Notes: generated by a model not told the origin, from the letters alone. A stretch of 14,542 nt of DNA from Tardiphaga sp. (GCA_028290325.1 JAQGJY010000247.1:1-14542); one strand, 5' to 3'; numbered from the stretch's first letter, positions 1 to 8,299 are shown. Numbers and translations: made by a program.

Positions 1-80
1 TTCAGCGGTCCTCCGCGCGCCAGCGCGCTCGGCCGGGTGATGATGGCAGTCCCGCGTGACGCCTGATGGCGTCGCCGACC
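1..80. other. downstream flank of the tadC end of the operon
   Basis: These 80 bases follow the tadC stop codon on the minus strand. No ATG, GTG or TTG start codon lies on the minus strand here, so the next gene of the operon, if there is one, begins outside the window. Two short perfect inverted repeats are visible: GACGCC-TGAT-GGCGTC at 58-73 and GCGCGC-CA-GCGCGC at 15-28. Neither is followed by a T run, so they are not convincing intrinsic terminators. They could be a transcription-stop or mRNA-end structure, or simple GC-rich noise. Confidence 0.4.
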
Positions 81-1055
81 TCACTGCATCGCCGAGACCT
101 TGATGCCGGTCGGCCCGAGAATGACGACGAACAACACCGGCAGAAAGAACAGGATCATTGGCACCGTCAGCTTAGGCGGCAGCGCGGCGGCTTTCTTCTC
201 GGCCTCGTTCATCCGCATGTCGCGATTTTCCTGCGCCATCACGCGCAGGCTCTGGCCGAGCGGCGTCCCGTAACGCTCACTCTGCATCAGAGCGAGACAG
301 ACCGACTTCACGCCGTCGAGGCCGGTGCGGTCGGCGAGATTTTGATAGGCGACCTTGCGGTCCTGTAAATAAGACAATTCCGCCGTGGTCAGCGATAATT
401 CTTCCGCCAGCGCGACCGACTGGGTGCCGATCTCGACGCTGACGCGGCGGAAGGCGGCCTCGATCGACATGCCGGATTCGATGCAGATCAGCAACAGATC
501 GAGCGCGTCGGGAAATGCCCGCCGCACCGAGAGCTGCCGCTTGCTGATCGCGTTTTTGAGAAAAATCATCGGCGCCTGCATGCCGGCATAGGCGGCGGCG
601 AGGCAGATGCCGATCTTGATCGGCGTCGATTGCTCCATGTGCGAGATGCCGAACACATACAGATTCGCGCCGACGAAAAACACGATCGGCGTGACCATGC
701 GAAAGAACAGGAACGTCATGTAGGGCGCCTGGCCGCGATAGCCGGCCATCACCAGCTTCGAACGCGCGGCTTCCTGCGCCACCCACTTGCCGAGATTGAA
801 GCCCTGAACGACCTTGCTGACGATCTGCTTCGGCGCCTGACGAAGCGAGACCTTTTCGGTTTTGGACAGCCGCTCACGCTCGCGCGCGCGAATTCGCTCG
901 CGCTCGCTGGCCGCGACCTTCATGCGCTTGGCGAGATCGTTGCCGGCGAACAGCGGCATGACCAGCGAGTAGGCGGTGGCGCTGGCGGCGATCGCGGCCA
1001 GCATCATCGTCAGGAAGCGCGCGTCGTGCATCTTGTCGATGAGGAATTGCATCAT
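81..1055 (-). CDS. tadC: TadC, type II/IV secretion inner-membrane platform protein
   Basis: This 324-residue polytopic membrane protein of the type II secretion F family is one of the two platform proteins of the Tad/Flp pilus. It sits in the inner membrane, where the CpaF motor is thought to act on it. Hydrophobic segments lie near residues 14-36, 114-136, 146-166 and 296-318. The cytoplasmic F domain spans about 170-290 and contains the family-like stretch RRAFPDALDLLLICIESGMS at 178-197. Residues 44-66 form a very charged Glu/Arg-rich stretch between the first membrane segment and the rest. It starts with two adjacent ATGs (1055 or 1052), 10 bases after the tadB stop, so translation is probably coupled to tadB. 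The Shine-Dalgarno sequence is weak. Length and position after tadB fit the family well. Confidence 0.93.
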   Translation of the reverse strand: MMQFLIDKMHDARFLTMMLAAIAASATAYSLVMPLFAGNDLAKRMKVAASERERIRARERERLSKTEKVSLRQAPKQIVSKVVQGFNLGKWVAQEAARSKLVMAGYRGQAPYMTFLFFRMVTPIVFFVGANLYVFGISHMEQSTPIKIGICLAAAYAGMQAPMIFLKNAISKRQLSVRRAFPDALDLLLICIESGMSIEAAFRRVSVEIGTQSVALAEELSLTTAELSYLQDRKVAYQNLADRTGLDGVKSVCLALMQSERYGTPLGQSLRVMAQENRDMRMNEAEKKAAALPPKLTVPMILFFLPVLFVVILGPTGIKVSAMQ

Positions 1056-1065
1056 GGCGACACCA

Positions 1066-2409
1066 TCAGAAGTCGAAGTTGATCATTTTCTTCATCACCA
1101 GAATGCCGCAGGTCATCCACACGGCGCAGCCGACCAGCATCAGCTGGCCGGTGGGGTGGGTCCACAGCAGCGAGATGTAGTCGGGCGTCGAGAGATAGAC
1201 CAGCAGCATCACGATCGGCGGCAACGAGCCGATGATGCCGGCGGAGGCTTTGGCTTCCATGGACATTGCCTGAATTTTCTCGGCCATCCGCTTGCGGTCG
1301 CGCAGCACCTTGGAGAGATTGCCCAGCGCTTCCGAGAGGTTGCCGCCGGACTTCTGCTGGATCGCGATGACGATGCCGAAGAAGTTCGCTTCCGGCAGCG
1401 GCATCCGTTCGAACAGCCGCGCGCAGGCCTCGCCGAGCGGCATGCCGATCGCCTGGGTTTCGATGATGGCGTTGAATTCGCTGCGCAACGGCTCGGGCGC
1501 ATCCGCCGCCACCACCTTGATCGAGTCGAACAGCGGCAGGCCGGCCTTGATGCCGCGCACGATGACGTCCACGGCGTCGGGCAACGCCTTGAGAAATTTC
1601 TTTTCGCGGCGCTTTTTAAGATAGTTCAGCATCCAGCGCGGAATGCCGATACCGCAGGCGAAGGCCAGACCGATCGCCGCCAGCAGCGCGCCGCCAAGTC
1701 CGTTCGGCGCGACCGCCGGACCGGCTTCGACCAGCACCTGCGTCTTGACCGGAACGGCGTTTCCCGACGGATCCGTACCTTCGACTTTCAAATCGTATTT
1801 GCCCGGCGGCCATTGTTTGCCGTCGCTGTTGAAGCCGCGCCAGGTGAAAGGCTGACCGATCCCGGCCGACAGACTCACGGATCCATTGAAGGCGAGCTGG
1901 CCGACGCCATCGACGATCGTGAGGGCGGCATTGGCGTTCTTCTCCGCGGTCAGAAGCCAGATCGCGGCGCCATTGGCCAGCACGGCGGTCTTGGTGTCGG
2001 TAATGGTGCGGCCCTGCAATTGTTGCTCAGGCTTGTGCGCGATCAGACCAAGCAACTGCCCGTTGAGGATATACGGCAGGAGCAGGCCCAGCAGCCCGAG
2101 CAACGCGGAGACGACGATGAACTTCTTGTTGGTCCAGTCGAGTCCGGCTTGCGTGATCCGGACCGCGAGCGCGACCTTTTTCACTTTGCGCTGGCGCGCC
2201 TCGACTTCCTTCAGCGTGCCTTCGACCTGTTCGCGACGCGAGCGTTGCGTTTTGTCGACATGACGCGCCGCCGGCTCGGAGCGCGCCACCGAACTGCGGC
2301 GTGCCTCGGCCTTCTTCTCGCCCGACAGCGAGGGATACAGGAAGACGTAGGCAATGCCGCCCACGGTGGTGGCGGCTAGAAATCCAAGCGCCAGCGTTTG
2401 CATGTTCAT
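1066..2409 (-). CDS. tadB: TadB, pilus platform protein with an inserted FlgD-like domain
   Basis: This is the second inner-membrane F-family platform protein of the Tad pilus, 447 residues long. The reading frame is open to 2577, but the start at 2409 (MNMQTLALGF) is chosen because AGGAG precedes it and overlaps the cpaF stop, leaving a 10-base gap. Segments: membrane helix 5-26; a basic, probably cytoplasmic stretch 31-85; helix 97-114; an insert at about 116-236; helix 237-258; the F domain at about 265-385 with LPDAVDVIVRGIKAGLPLFD (276-295) and QKSGGNLSEALGNLSKVLRD (352-371); and helices near 391-407 and 420-438. From family knowledge, relatives are about 325 residues and run almost directly from the second to the third helix. 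The insert is what makes this protein long, and it resembles the FlgD C-terminal domain. The platform parts before and after it are intact, so the protein looks functional rather than broken. Confidence 0.92.
   Translation of the reverse strand: MNMQTLALGFLAATTVGGIAYVFLYPSLSGEKKAEARRSSVARSEPAARHVDKTQRSRREQVEGTLKEVEARQRKVKKVALAVRITQAGLDWTNKKFIVVSALLGLLGLLLPYILNGQLLGLIAHKPEQQLQGRTITDTKTAVLANGAAIWLLTAEKNANAALTIVDGVGQLAFNGSVSLSAGIGQPFTWRGFNSDGKQWPPGKYDLKVEGTDPSGNAVPVKTQVLVEAGPAVAPNGLGGALLAAIGLAFACGIGIPRWMLNYLKKRREKKFLKALPDAVDVIVRGIKAGLPLFDSIKVVAADAPEPLRSEFNAIIETQAIGMPLGEACARLFERMPLPEANFFGIVIAIQQKSGGNLSEALGNLSKVLRDRKRMAEKIQAMSMEAKASAGIIGSLPPIVMLLVYLSTPDYISLLWTHPTGQLMLVGCAVWMTCGILVMKKMINFDF
1723..2022 (-). 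other. FlgD-like Ig-type domain inserted in TadB
   Basis: This covers TadB residues about 130-229. The segment begins QLQGRTITDT and contains SAGIGQPFTWRGFNSDGKQW (181-200), PPGKYDLKVEGTDPSGNAVP (201-220) and a closing VKTQVLVEA. That layout of a G(K/R)T(V/I)T entry strand, a SAG-xx-FxWxGxxxxGxxxPxGxY core and a xDxxGNxV exit strand is typical of the C-terminal Ig/tudor-like part of FlgD, the flagellar hook-capping protein. Basic residues lie before the preceding helix (KVKK, NKK) and after the following helix (KKRREKK), placing both flanks in the cytoplasm and this domain in the periplasm. The homology call is from pattern recognition, not a search. An unrelated Ig-like or FN3-like domain is the alternative. 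Confidence 0.65.
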
Positions 2410-2419
2410 GGCTTGGCTC

Positions 2420-3871
2420 CTACCCCGGCTCGCCGGTGTCGGACGCGTCAAGCGCGGCCGCGAGCCGTTTTTCCTCGCCGTAATAGCGCGCGCGTTCCCA
2501 GAATTTCGGACGGCCAATTCCGGTCGAGCGGTGCCGGCCGACGATGTTGCCGTTCGCATCCTCACCGAGGATGTCATAGAGGAAGACGTCTTGCGTGATG
2601 ATGGTATCGCCTTCCATCCCCATCACTTCCGTGATGTGGGTGATGCGGCGCGAGCCGTCGCGCAGCCGCGCCGCCTGCACCACGATATCGATCGAGGCGC
2701 AGATCATCTCGCGAATGGTGCGCGAGGGCAGCGAGAAACCGCCCATCGTGATCATCGATTCGCAACGCGACAGCGCTTCGCGCGGGTTGTTGGCGTGCAG
2801 CGTGCCCATCGAGCCGTCATGGCCGGTGTTCATCGCCTGCAACAGATCGAACGCCTCGGGTCCACGGACCTCGCCGACGATGATGCGTTCCGGCCGCATA
2901 CGCAGACAGTTGCGCACCAGCTCGCGCATCGTGATCTGGCCTTCGCCTTCGATGTTCGGCGGCCTGGTTTCGAGACGCACGACATGCGGCTGCTGCAATT
3001 GCAGTTCAGCCGCGTCCTCGCAGGTGATGATGCGCTCGTCATCCTCGATATAGCGCGTCAAGCAGTTCAGCAGCGTGGTCTTGCCGGAGCCGGTGCCGCC
3101 GGAGATCAGCACGTTGCAGCGCGACCGGCCGATGATCTGAAGAATATCGGCGCCTTCCGGCGAGATCGCGCCGAATTTGACGAGCTGCTCGAGCGTCAGC
3201 TTGTCCTTTTTGAACTTACGAATGGTGAGCGCGGGGCCGTCGATCGCGAGCGGCGGGACGATGGCGTTGACGCGCGAGCCATCGGCGAGGCGGGCGTCCA
3301 CGATCGGCGATGATTCATCGACGCGTCGGCCGACCTGGCTGACGATGCGTTGGCAGATGTTCAGCAGTTGCTGGTTGTCGCGGAAACGAATTCCGGTCTT
3401 CTGGATCCGACCGTTGACCTCGATGAAGACCGCCCCGGCACCGTTGACCATGATGTCGGAGATGTCATCGCGCGCCAGCAGCGGCTCCAGCGGGCCATAT
3501 CCGAGCACGTCGTTGCAGATATCGTCGAGCAGCTCTTCCTGCTCGGAGATCGACATCACGATATTCTTGATCGCGATGATCTCGTTGACGATGTCGCGGA
3601 TTTCCTCGCGCGCGGATTCGGTATCGAGCTTGGCGAGCTGCGCCAGATCGATCGCCTCGATCAACGCACCGAAGATCGTCGCCTTGACCTGATAATAGGC
3701 GTCCGAGCGGCGGGCTTCGACGACCGGTGGGACCGCGCGGGCCGGCGAGATCGGCGGCGATGCGACCTTGGGCACGGCGGCGCCGGCCGCCGGCATCGCC
3801 GCCGGCTGCGGCGCCGTCGCGACGGCGACCGTCCGTGTATCGTTCTCTGATCCGCTACGCTTACCAAACAC
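2420..3871 (-). CDS. cpaF: CpaF/TadA, Tad pilus secretion ATPase
   Basis: This is the hexameric cytoplasmic ATPase of the type II/IV secretion superfamily that powers Flp pilin assembly, 483 residues long. Residues 10-55 are an Ala/Pro-rich, likely disordered tail. The N-terminal domain spans about 60-240 (VLGYGPLEPLL at 122-132; VDARLADGSRVNAIVPP at 191-207). The motor domain has Walker A GGTGSGKT (258-265), a Walker B-type strand RIIVGEVRG (329-337) with the catalytic Glu in GEVRG, and the His box GHDGSMGTLHAN (350-361). All key residues are present. The start is a GTG at 3871, supported by TGGAG eight to twelve bases upstream and by the family-like opening MFGKR. It begins 21 bases after cpaE and ends 10 bases before tadB, consistent with one transcript. 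Confidence 0.96.
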   Translation of the reverse strand: MFGKRSGSENDTRTVAVATAPQPAAMPAAGAAVPKVASPPISPARAVPPVVEARRSDAYYQVKATIFGALIEAIDLAQLAKLDTESAREEIRDIVNEIIAIKNIVMSISEQEELLDDICNDVLGYGPLEPLLARDDISDIMVNGAGAVFIEVNGRIQKTGIRFRDNQQLLNICQRIVSQVGRRVDESSPIVDARLADGSRVNAIVPPLAIDGPALTIRKFKKDKLTLEQLVKFGAISPEGADILQIIGRSRCNVLISGGTGSGKTTLLNCLTRYIEDDERIITCEDAAELQLQQPHVVRLETRPPNIEGEGQITMRELVRNCLRMRPERIIVGEVRGPEAFDLLQAMNTGHDGSMGTLHANNPREALSRCESMITMGGFSLPSRTIREMICASIDIVVQAARLRDGSRRITHITEVMGMEGDTIITQDVFLYDILGEDANGNIVGRHRSTGIGRPKFWERARYYGEEKRLAAALDASDTGEPG

Positions 3872-3892
3872 AATGACGCTCCAGGCGGTCCG

Positions 3893-5158
3893 CTAGCGCG
3901 ACCGCAACTTTTCGAGGAGTGGCGACAGGAAGGACGATCGCGGCTTCTTGGTGTCGCCGCGCCCGGTGAGCCGTTGCGCGATCTGCAAAAAGATTTCCGT
4001 CGTGCGGTGCCCGGCGGCGACTTCGGCGATCATCTGGCCGTTGTTCGAAGCGAGACCGAACATCTGCGGATCGAACGGGATCGTGGCGATCGGATCGCAT
4101 TCGATCGCCTTGGCGAATTCCCTCGCCGCGATCTCCGGACGCTTCGGCACGCCGACCTGATTGAGACAGTAAAGCGGGCTGCGGTCGTTTGGCCGCGCCG
4201 CCTTCAGAAGGTCGTAGATGTTCTTGGTGTTCCGCAAGTTGGCGAGATCGGGCGCCGCGACGATGAGAATATCGTCGGCGCCGACCAAGGCGCGCTTGGT
4301 CCAGCCGGACCATTGATGCGGCACGTCGAGCACGATGCAGGGCATTGTGGTTCGCAGCGTGTCGAAGATCGAGTCGAACGCCTCGACGCCGAAATCATAG
4401 ACGCGCTCCAGCGTCGCCGGAGCCGCGAGCAGGCTGAGATGATCGGTGCATTTCGACAGCAGGCGGTCGATGAAGGCGGTGTCGATGCGATCCGGCGAGA
4501 ACACGGCGTCGGCGATGCCCTGCGGCGGATCCTGATTGTAATCGAGCCCGGCGGTGCCGAAGGCGAGATCGAGATCGGCGACGACGGCGTCGAGCGACAG
4601 ATCGCGCGCGATCGCCCAGGCGACGTTATGCGCAATGGTCGAGGCGCCCACGCCGCCTTTCGCACCGACCACCGCGATGATGCGGCCGACGGCTTTGGCT
4701 TCGGGAGCGGAGAACAGGCCGCAAATGGCGCGGACGACGTCAAGCGGCACGATCGGGCCGATCATGTAGTCGCTGACGCCGCGCCGCACGAGTTCGCGAT
4801 ACAACGTGACGTCGTTGACCTTGCCGATCACGACAACGCGGGTGCCGGCATCGCAGACCGACGCGAGCTGGTCGAGGCCGGTGAGAATGTCGTTGCGACC
4901 CTCGGTTTCCAGCACGATGACGTTTGGTGTCGGCGCGGTGCGATAGGCTTCGATCGCCGCCGCCATGCCGCCCATCTGAATTTTCAGATGGGCCTTGTCG
5001 AGTCTGCGGTCCTCGCCAGCCGATTGCACGGCGGCGGCGGTTTCCACGGTTTCGCAAAACGCCTGCACGGAAACGCGCGGCGCGGGTGCGATGTGATCAT
5101 CCGCAGCCGGTGTCGCGGCGGCGGGATCGTCCGATGTCTGTCGTGCGTAGCTGATCAT
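3893..5158 (-). CDS. cpaE: CpaE/TadZ, MinD-like pilus localisation ATPase
   Basis: This 421-residue protein combines an N-terminal receiver-like domain (about 55-150) with a ParA/MinD-type P-loop domain (about 158-400). In Tad systems CpaE/TadZ places the secretion machine, often at a pole. The deviant Walker A is GAKGGVGAST (165-174). The signature Lys before GG is kept (K167), but the Lys usually found before Ser/Thr is Ala, which is common in this family as I remember it. A Walker A'-like VVADLDLAFG (192-201) follows, and VLDVPHQW is the likely Walker B region. The receiver-like part reads NVIVLETEG where an active receiver would have an Asp, so it is probably not phosphorylated. The start ATG overlaps the cpaD stop as ATGA (5158-5155), with GTGGGA just upstream, suggesting coupled translation. 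Confidence 0.94.
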   Translation of the reverse strand: MISYARQTSDDPAAATPAADDHIAPAPRVSVQAFCETVETAAAVQSAGEDRRLDKAHLKIQMGGMAAAIEAYRTAPTPNVIVLETEGRNDILTGLDQLASVCDAGTRVVVIGKVNDVTLYRELVRRGVSDYMIGPIVPLDVVRAICGLFSAPEAKAVGRIIAVVGAKGGVGASTIAHNVAWAIARDLSLDAVVADLDLAFGTAGLDYNQDPPQGIADAVFSPDRIDTAFIDRLLSKCTDHLSLLAAPATLERVYDFGVEAFDSIFDTLRTTMPCIVLDVPHQWSGWTKRALVGADDILIVAAPDLANLRNTKNIYDLLKAARPNDRSPLYCLNQVGVPKRPEIAAREFAKAIECDPIATIPFDPQMFGLASNNGQMIAEVAAGHRTTEIFLQIAQRLTGRGDTKKPRSSFLSPLLEKLRSR

Positions 5159-5898
5159 TGTCCCACACTGCTGACTTTGCTTTTATCGGTGTCGGCCTTG
5201 GCCGCGACCGAGGCGGTCGGATCACCCTTGCGGAAATTGTTCAGGACGACGCTGCGTCGGCTCGTATAGGCCGGCGTTTCCGGACGCGGCTGCACCAGGT
5301 CGGCCGGGTTGTCGACCATCGCGGCGAGGTTGCGCTGATTGGCGCAACCGAGATTGAAATACGGTTTGTTGTCGAGATAGGCCTTGTTCTTGATCGACGG
5401 ACCGAGGTCTTCCGGCCAGGTGCCGCAAGGGCCGACGGTGGCCGTGATCTTGGGGTAATTCAGCCGGATGGTCGCGAACAGGCGCGGATCGTCCGGCTTG
5501 TAATTGCGCGTGGTGATGCCGCGCGGCGGCACGCCGGCGGCCACCAGCAGCGCCTGAACCTCGCGATAGGAATCCTTGGCGGCGCGCGCATTCGGCGTGT
5601 CGACCGGCACGTCGATCGTGATGGCGCCGGTGCCTTCGCGCAGCCAGTTCTGGGCCAGCGCAAGCACATCGGCGCGCTGCGGCGCGGAAAGGCCGCCGCG
5701 CGCCGTGCCGACGAATACTTCGGTGGTCTGCACGCCTTCCTGAATCGCGATCGGATGCCGCAGACGATAGTCGGTCGGCACGCTGGACGTGACCTCCTCG
5801 GCCGTGTGCGTGCAGCCGCCGAGCGCCATCGTGACGCCCAGCAGCACGCCGGCGATGGCGAGGCCGCGCGGCAGTCGGACGGGTTGTTTCATGGTCAT
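5155..5898 (-). CDS. cpaD: CpaD, Tad pilus outer-membrane lipoprotein
   Basis: This 247-residue lipoprotein has a signal peptide (residues 1-28, hydrophobic GLAIAGVLLGVTMAL) and a lipobox LGGC with Cys29. The mature protein fits CpaD/RcpB-type pilus proteins that help or stabilise the CpaC secretin. The CpaD region includes PTDYRLRHPIAIQEG (41-55), CGTWPEDLG with conserved Cys, FNLGCANQRNLAAMVDNPAD and TSRRSVVLNNFRKGDPT near the C-terminus. The ATG at 5898 is preferred because GAGGAT precedes it by about 8 bases; an in-frame ATG at 5892 is possible. It lies 20 bases after cpaC and overlaps cpaE by four bases. Confidence 0.93.
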   Translation of the reverse strand: MTMKQPVRLPRGLAIAGVLLGVTMALGGCTHTAEEVTSSVPTDYRLRHPIAIQEGVQTTEVFVGTARGGLSAPQRADVLALAQNWLREGTGAITIDVPVDTPNARAAKDSYREVQALLVAAGVPPRGITTRNYKPDDPRLFATIRLNYPKITATVGPCGTWPEDLGPSIKNKAYLDNKPYFNLGCANQRNLAAMVDNPADLVQPRPETPAYTSRRSVVLNNFRKGDPTASVAAKADTDKSKVSSVGQ

Positions 5899-5918
5899 GA
5901 TCGAAATCCTCGTCCGTC

Positions 5919-7361
5919 TCAGTCCGTGATGAAGCCAAAGGTGCCGCGATAGCCGCGCGCCGGCTCGGTGCGGCCGGGCACGCCGTAGATGCGGTTGACG
6001 CTGCCGAGCAGATCGGCCTGCGGATCGGACGAGTCGGCGAAGCCGTCGTCGGGGCGCGACAGATCCTTCTGCGCGACCGCGCGGACGATGTAGGGCGTCA
6101 CCAGCACCATCAGCTCGGTGTTGTTGTTGACGTAGTCGCGGCTGCGAAACAGCGAGCCCAGCACCGGCAGCTGCGCCATGCCGGGCAGGCCGCTCATGGC
6201 CTGCCTGGTCTGCTGCTTGATCAGGCCGGCCATCGCCATCGAACCGCCCGAGGGAATTTCCATGGTCGTATCGGCACGATTGACCTTGATCGCGGGGATC
6301 GAGGTGCCGCTGATCAACACCGCATTGTCCTGCGACAATTCGGAAACCTCGGTCGAGACGCGCAGGCTGATGCGGCCCTCGCTAAGAACGACCGGCGTGA
6401 AACCCAGGGAGATACCGAATTTCTTGAAGGTGATCTGCGTCGTGCAGAGGCCCGTCGCGGGGTCGCAGGATCGGCCGCCGGGCACGGGAAACTCGCCGCC
6501 GGCGAGGAAGTTGGCGGTCTCGCCGGAGATGGCGGTCAGGCTCGGTTCGGCCAGGGTGCGGATGACGCCGGCATTTTCCATCGCCTTCAACGTCGCCTTG
6601 ACCGACGGCGCGGAGCCGAAGGCGCCCGAGATGCTGTTGCCCTCGACCAAGGGACCGCCATTAGCCTTGAATGAATTGACGTTGTTGAAATTGACCACGG
6701 CGGTGCCGTAGCTCATCGATCCGCTGAGATCGACGCCGAGCTGCTTGACGATGTTGCGCTGAACCTCAGCGACGGTCACCTTGAGCATCACCTGATCGCG
6801 ACCGCGCACGGCGATGTTGCTGACGACCTTGTCGGCGCTGCCGGTCAGGCGCGCGGCGATATCAGCGGCCTGCTGGGCTTCGATCGCGCTGGCGGCCGTA
6901 CCGGACAGCATGACGCCATCGCCGAGGCCCTCGACGCGGATCCCGGTATTCGGCAGCGACTGGCGCAACGCGGCGCGGATGCCGTTCAGGTCGCGCGTGA
7001 CGGCGATGTCATAGGCCGCGATCTGCTGACCGGCGGCGTCGAAGAACACGATGTTGGTCTGACCGACCGTCGCGCCGATGATGTAGGCGCGCTGCGCCGA
7101 CCGCACCACGGCGTTGGCGATCTTCGGATCGGCGACGAGCACATCCTTGATGTCGCGCGGCAGGTCGATCACGATCGATTTGCCGATGCCGAGCGGCAGG
7201 AAACGCGCGTTGAGCTGGCCGTCGCCGCTCGATGCGGCAACGTGCAACTCGGCCGCGAACACCGGTGCGACGGGCTGCAACAGCAACGCCGCCGCGGTGC
7301 CCAGCGCCAGGGCCCGCACCAAAGCAGCCTTCACCGGGTGGGTTGTGGTCTTGCGGATCAT
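5919..7361 (-). CDS. cpaC: CpaC/RcpA, Tad pilus outer-membrane secretin
   Basis: CpaC forms the outer-membrane channel through which the Flp pilus leaves the cell. From the chosen start it is 480 residues: a signal peptide ending near AFA-like VFAAE (residues 34-38); an N-terminal pilus-assembly domain at about 52-122 (LPRDIKDVLVADPKIANAVV); a BON-like domain at about 123-186 (GLGDGVMLSGTAAS); and the secretin core at about 255-428. The core carries the family hallmarks AEPSLTAISGETANFLAGGE (271-290) and LPGMAQLPVLGSLFRS (392-407). The frame also allows GTG at 7379 and ATG at 7376; the latter forms TGATG with the cpaB stop. I prefer the ATG at 7361 because GAGGA lies 8 bases upstream, but the 7376 start is a real alternative through coupling. 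The protein starts 14 bases beyond the cpaB stop. Confidence 0.94.
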   Translation of the reverse strand: MIRKTTTHPVKAALVRALALGTAAALLLQPVAPVFAAELHVAASSGDGQLNARFLPLGIGKSIVIDLPRDIKDVLVADPKIANAVVRSAQRAYIIGATVGQTNIVFFDAAGQQIAAYDIAVTRDLNGIRAALRQSLPNTGIRVEGLGDGVMLSGTAASAIEAQQAADIAARLTGSADKVVSNIAVRGRDQVMLKVTVAEVQRNIVKQLGVDLSGSMSYGTAVVNFNNVNSFKANGGPLVEGNSISGAFGSAPSVKATLKAMENAGVIRTLAEPSLTAISGETANFLAGGEFPVPGGRSCDPATGLCTTQITFKKFGISLGFTPVVLSEGRISLRVSTEVSELSQDNAVLISGTSIPAIKVNRADTTMEIPSGGSMAMAGLIKQQTRQAMSGLPGMAQLPVLGSLFRSRDYVNNNTELMVLVTPYIVRAVAQKDLSRPDDGFADSSDPQADLLGSVNRIYGVPGRTEPARGYRGTFGFITD

Positions 7362-7375
7362 CACTCGAGTCCTCA

Positions 7376-8176
7376 TCACTTCGCCGTCGTGGTCGTGGTC
7401 TGCACGCCGTAGCGGACCACGTTCACGGAATCGCGTTTGTTGGCGCGGTCGTCGTCGTGCCTCATCTCGGGCACGTTGGCGTCCGCGAGCGCGCGCAAGG
7501 CCAGCGATAGGGTGCCGCTCTGTCGCGACCGGGCGAGGTTTTCGGCCTGTTCGGGCTTCAGTTCGAGCGTCGCCGTCTTGCCGACAACGACCTTCTGACC
7601 GTTCTTTTCCTCGATGGTCTGATCGATCGCCAGCACGCGAATGTTGCTGAGGATGATCTCCGAATTGATGTTGTCGCCGTTGGCGACGGCGCGGTCCGAA
7701 CTCTTCTCACGCTTCGACAGAATGACGTCGACGCGGTCGTTCGGCAGGATGAAGCCGCCCGCGCCAGTCTCCGGCGAAATCTCGGTGGACACCGCGCGCA
7801 TGCCGGTGGGCAGGATCGCGGCCATGAAGCCGGAGCCATTGGCGCGCACCAGCTTCTGTTCGCGGATTGGCTCGCCGGCGATGAAAGGCGAGCGGGCGAT
7901 GGAGCCGGCGATCTGGGTCGCGGCGTCGGGGCGTTCGCCACGGCGAAGGAAACTGTTGCTGGAGGTCGCGGCCGGCCACTGCTGCCACTGCACATCGTCA
8001 GCGTTGATAGCTTGGCCGAGCACGATGTCGGCCTTGGCGACCAGCACATCGACGGTCGGCAGTGGCGGCGTGTCCTTGACGAGGACAGGAGCCGGATCCG
8101 AGCCGCTCGCAAGATAGGCGGCGATGCTGCCGGCGCCGACTGCGATGGCCAGAACCACGATGCGTGCGGTATTCAT
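7376..8176 (-). CDS. cpaB: CpaB/RcpC, Tad pilus periplasmic assembly protein
   Basis: This 266-residue Flp pilus assembly protein is anchored by one N-terminal hydrophobic segment (residues 6-23). A SAF-type domain at about 41-110 (PTVDVLVAKADIVLGQAINA) is followed by the RcpC/CpaB domain at about 118-235, including GGFILPNDRVDVILS (140-154) and LKPEQAENLARSRQSGTLSL (206-225). It acts in the periplasm with the secretin, where family members are thought to stabilise CpaC or connect it to other parts. The ATG at 8176 is chosen over a TTG at 8194 because it gives the normal short N-terminus before the membrane anchor. The ribosome binding site is weak. It is the first gene of the compact series and has a candidate promoter in the 123-base gap upstream. 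Confidence 0.93.
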   Translation of the reverse strand: MNTARIVVLAIAVGAGSIAAYLASGSDPAPVLVKDTPPLPTVDVLVAKADIVLGQAINADDVQWQQWPAATSSNSFLRRGERPDAATQIAGSIARSPFIAGEPIREQKLVRANGSGFMAAILPTGMRAVSTEISPETGAGGFILPNDRVDVILSKREKSSDRAVANGDNINSEIILSNIRVLAIDQTIEEKNGQKVVVGKTATLELKPEQAENLARSRQSGTLSLALRALADANVPEMRHDDDRANKRDSVNVVRYGVQTTTTTAK

Positions 8177-8217
8177 ACGCTCAACTTTCCACAAAACGCT
8201 GCGACGCTCGTGTCGCC

Positions 8218-8246
8218 GTATCGGGAGTTGACCAGCTATTCGTCAA
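8218..8246 (-). promoter_or_regulatory. candidate promoter of the cpaB-tadC operon
   Basis: On the minus strand TTGACG (8246-8241) and CGATAC (8223-8218) are separated by 17 bases, about 45 bases upstream of the cpaB ATG. The -35 hexamer is close to the housekeeping consensus; the -10 is weaker. This 123-base gap is the only sizeable one between cpaA and tadC, which supports a promoter here. The AT-rich 8247-8281 section upstream carries repeated GTTAATGA words. The prediction is by eye. Confidence 0.35.
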
Positions 8247-8299
8247 AGCATGGTTAATGAGCGGTATCTAATTCAAGTTAATGAAGCGTCTTGGCCGGT

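Noticed and set aside
976..2379. 467-residue plus-strand open frame opposite tadC and tadB
   Set aside because: It is rich in His, Arg, Gln and Asp in the manner of an antisense frame of GC-rich DNA, and it covers well-supported minus-strand genes.
2410..2577. N-terminal extension of TadB by 56 residues
   Set aside because: The extension overlaps the 3' end of cpaF, is Arg/Ser-rich like an out-of-frame translation, and a good ribosome binding site precedes the start at 2409.
3974..5269. 431-residue plus-strand open frame opposite cpaE
   Set aside because: It is an antisense shadow of cpaE with no recognisable domain; long antisense frames are usual in this base composition.
8247..8290. CtrA-type box upstream of cpaB (GTTAATG and TAATTCAAGTTAA words)
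   Set aside because: The two half-sites are six bases apart and one is CTAA; the consensus needs TTAA-N7-TTAA. One base off in spacing and one mismatch make it too weak to list.
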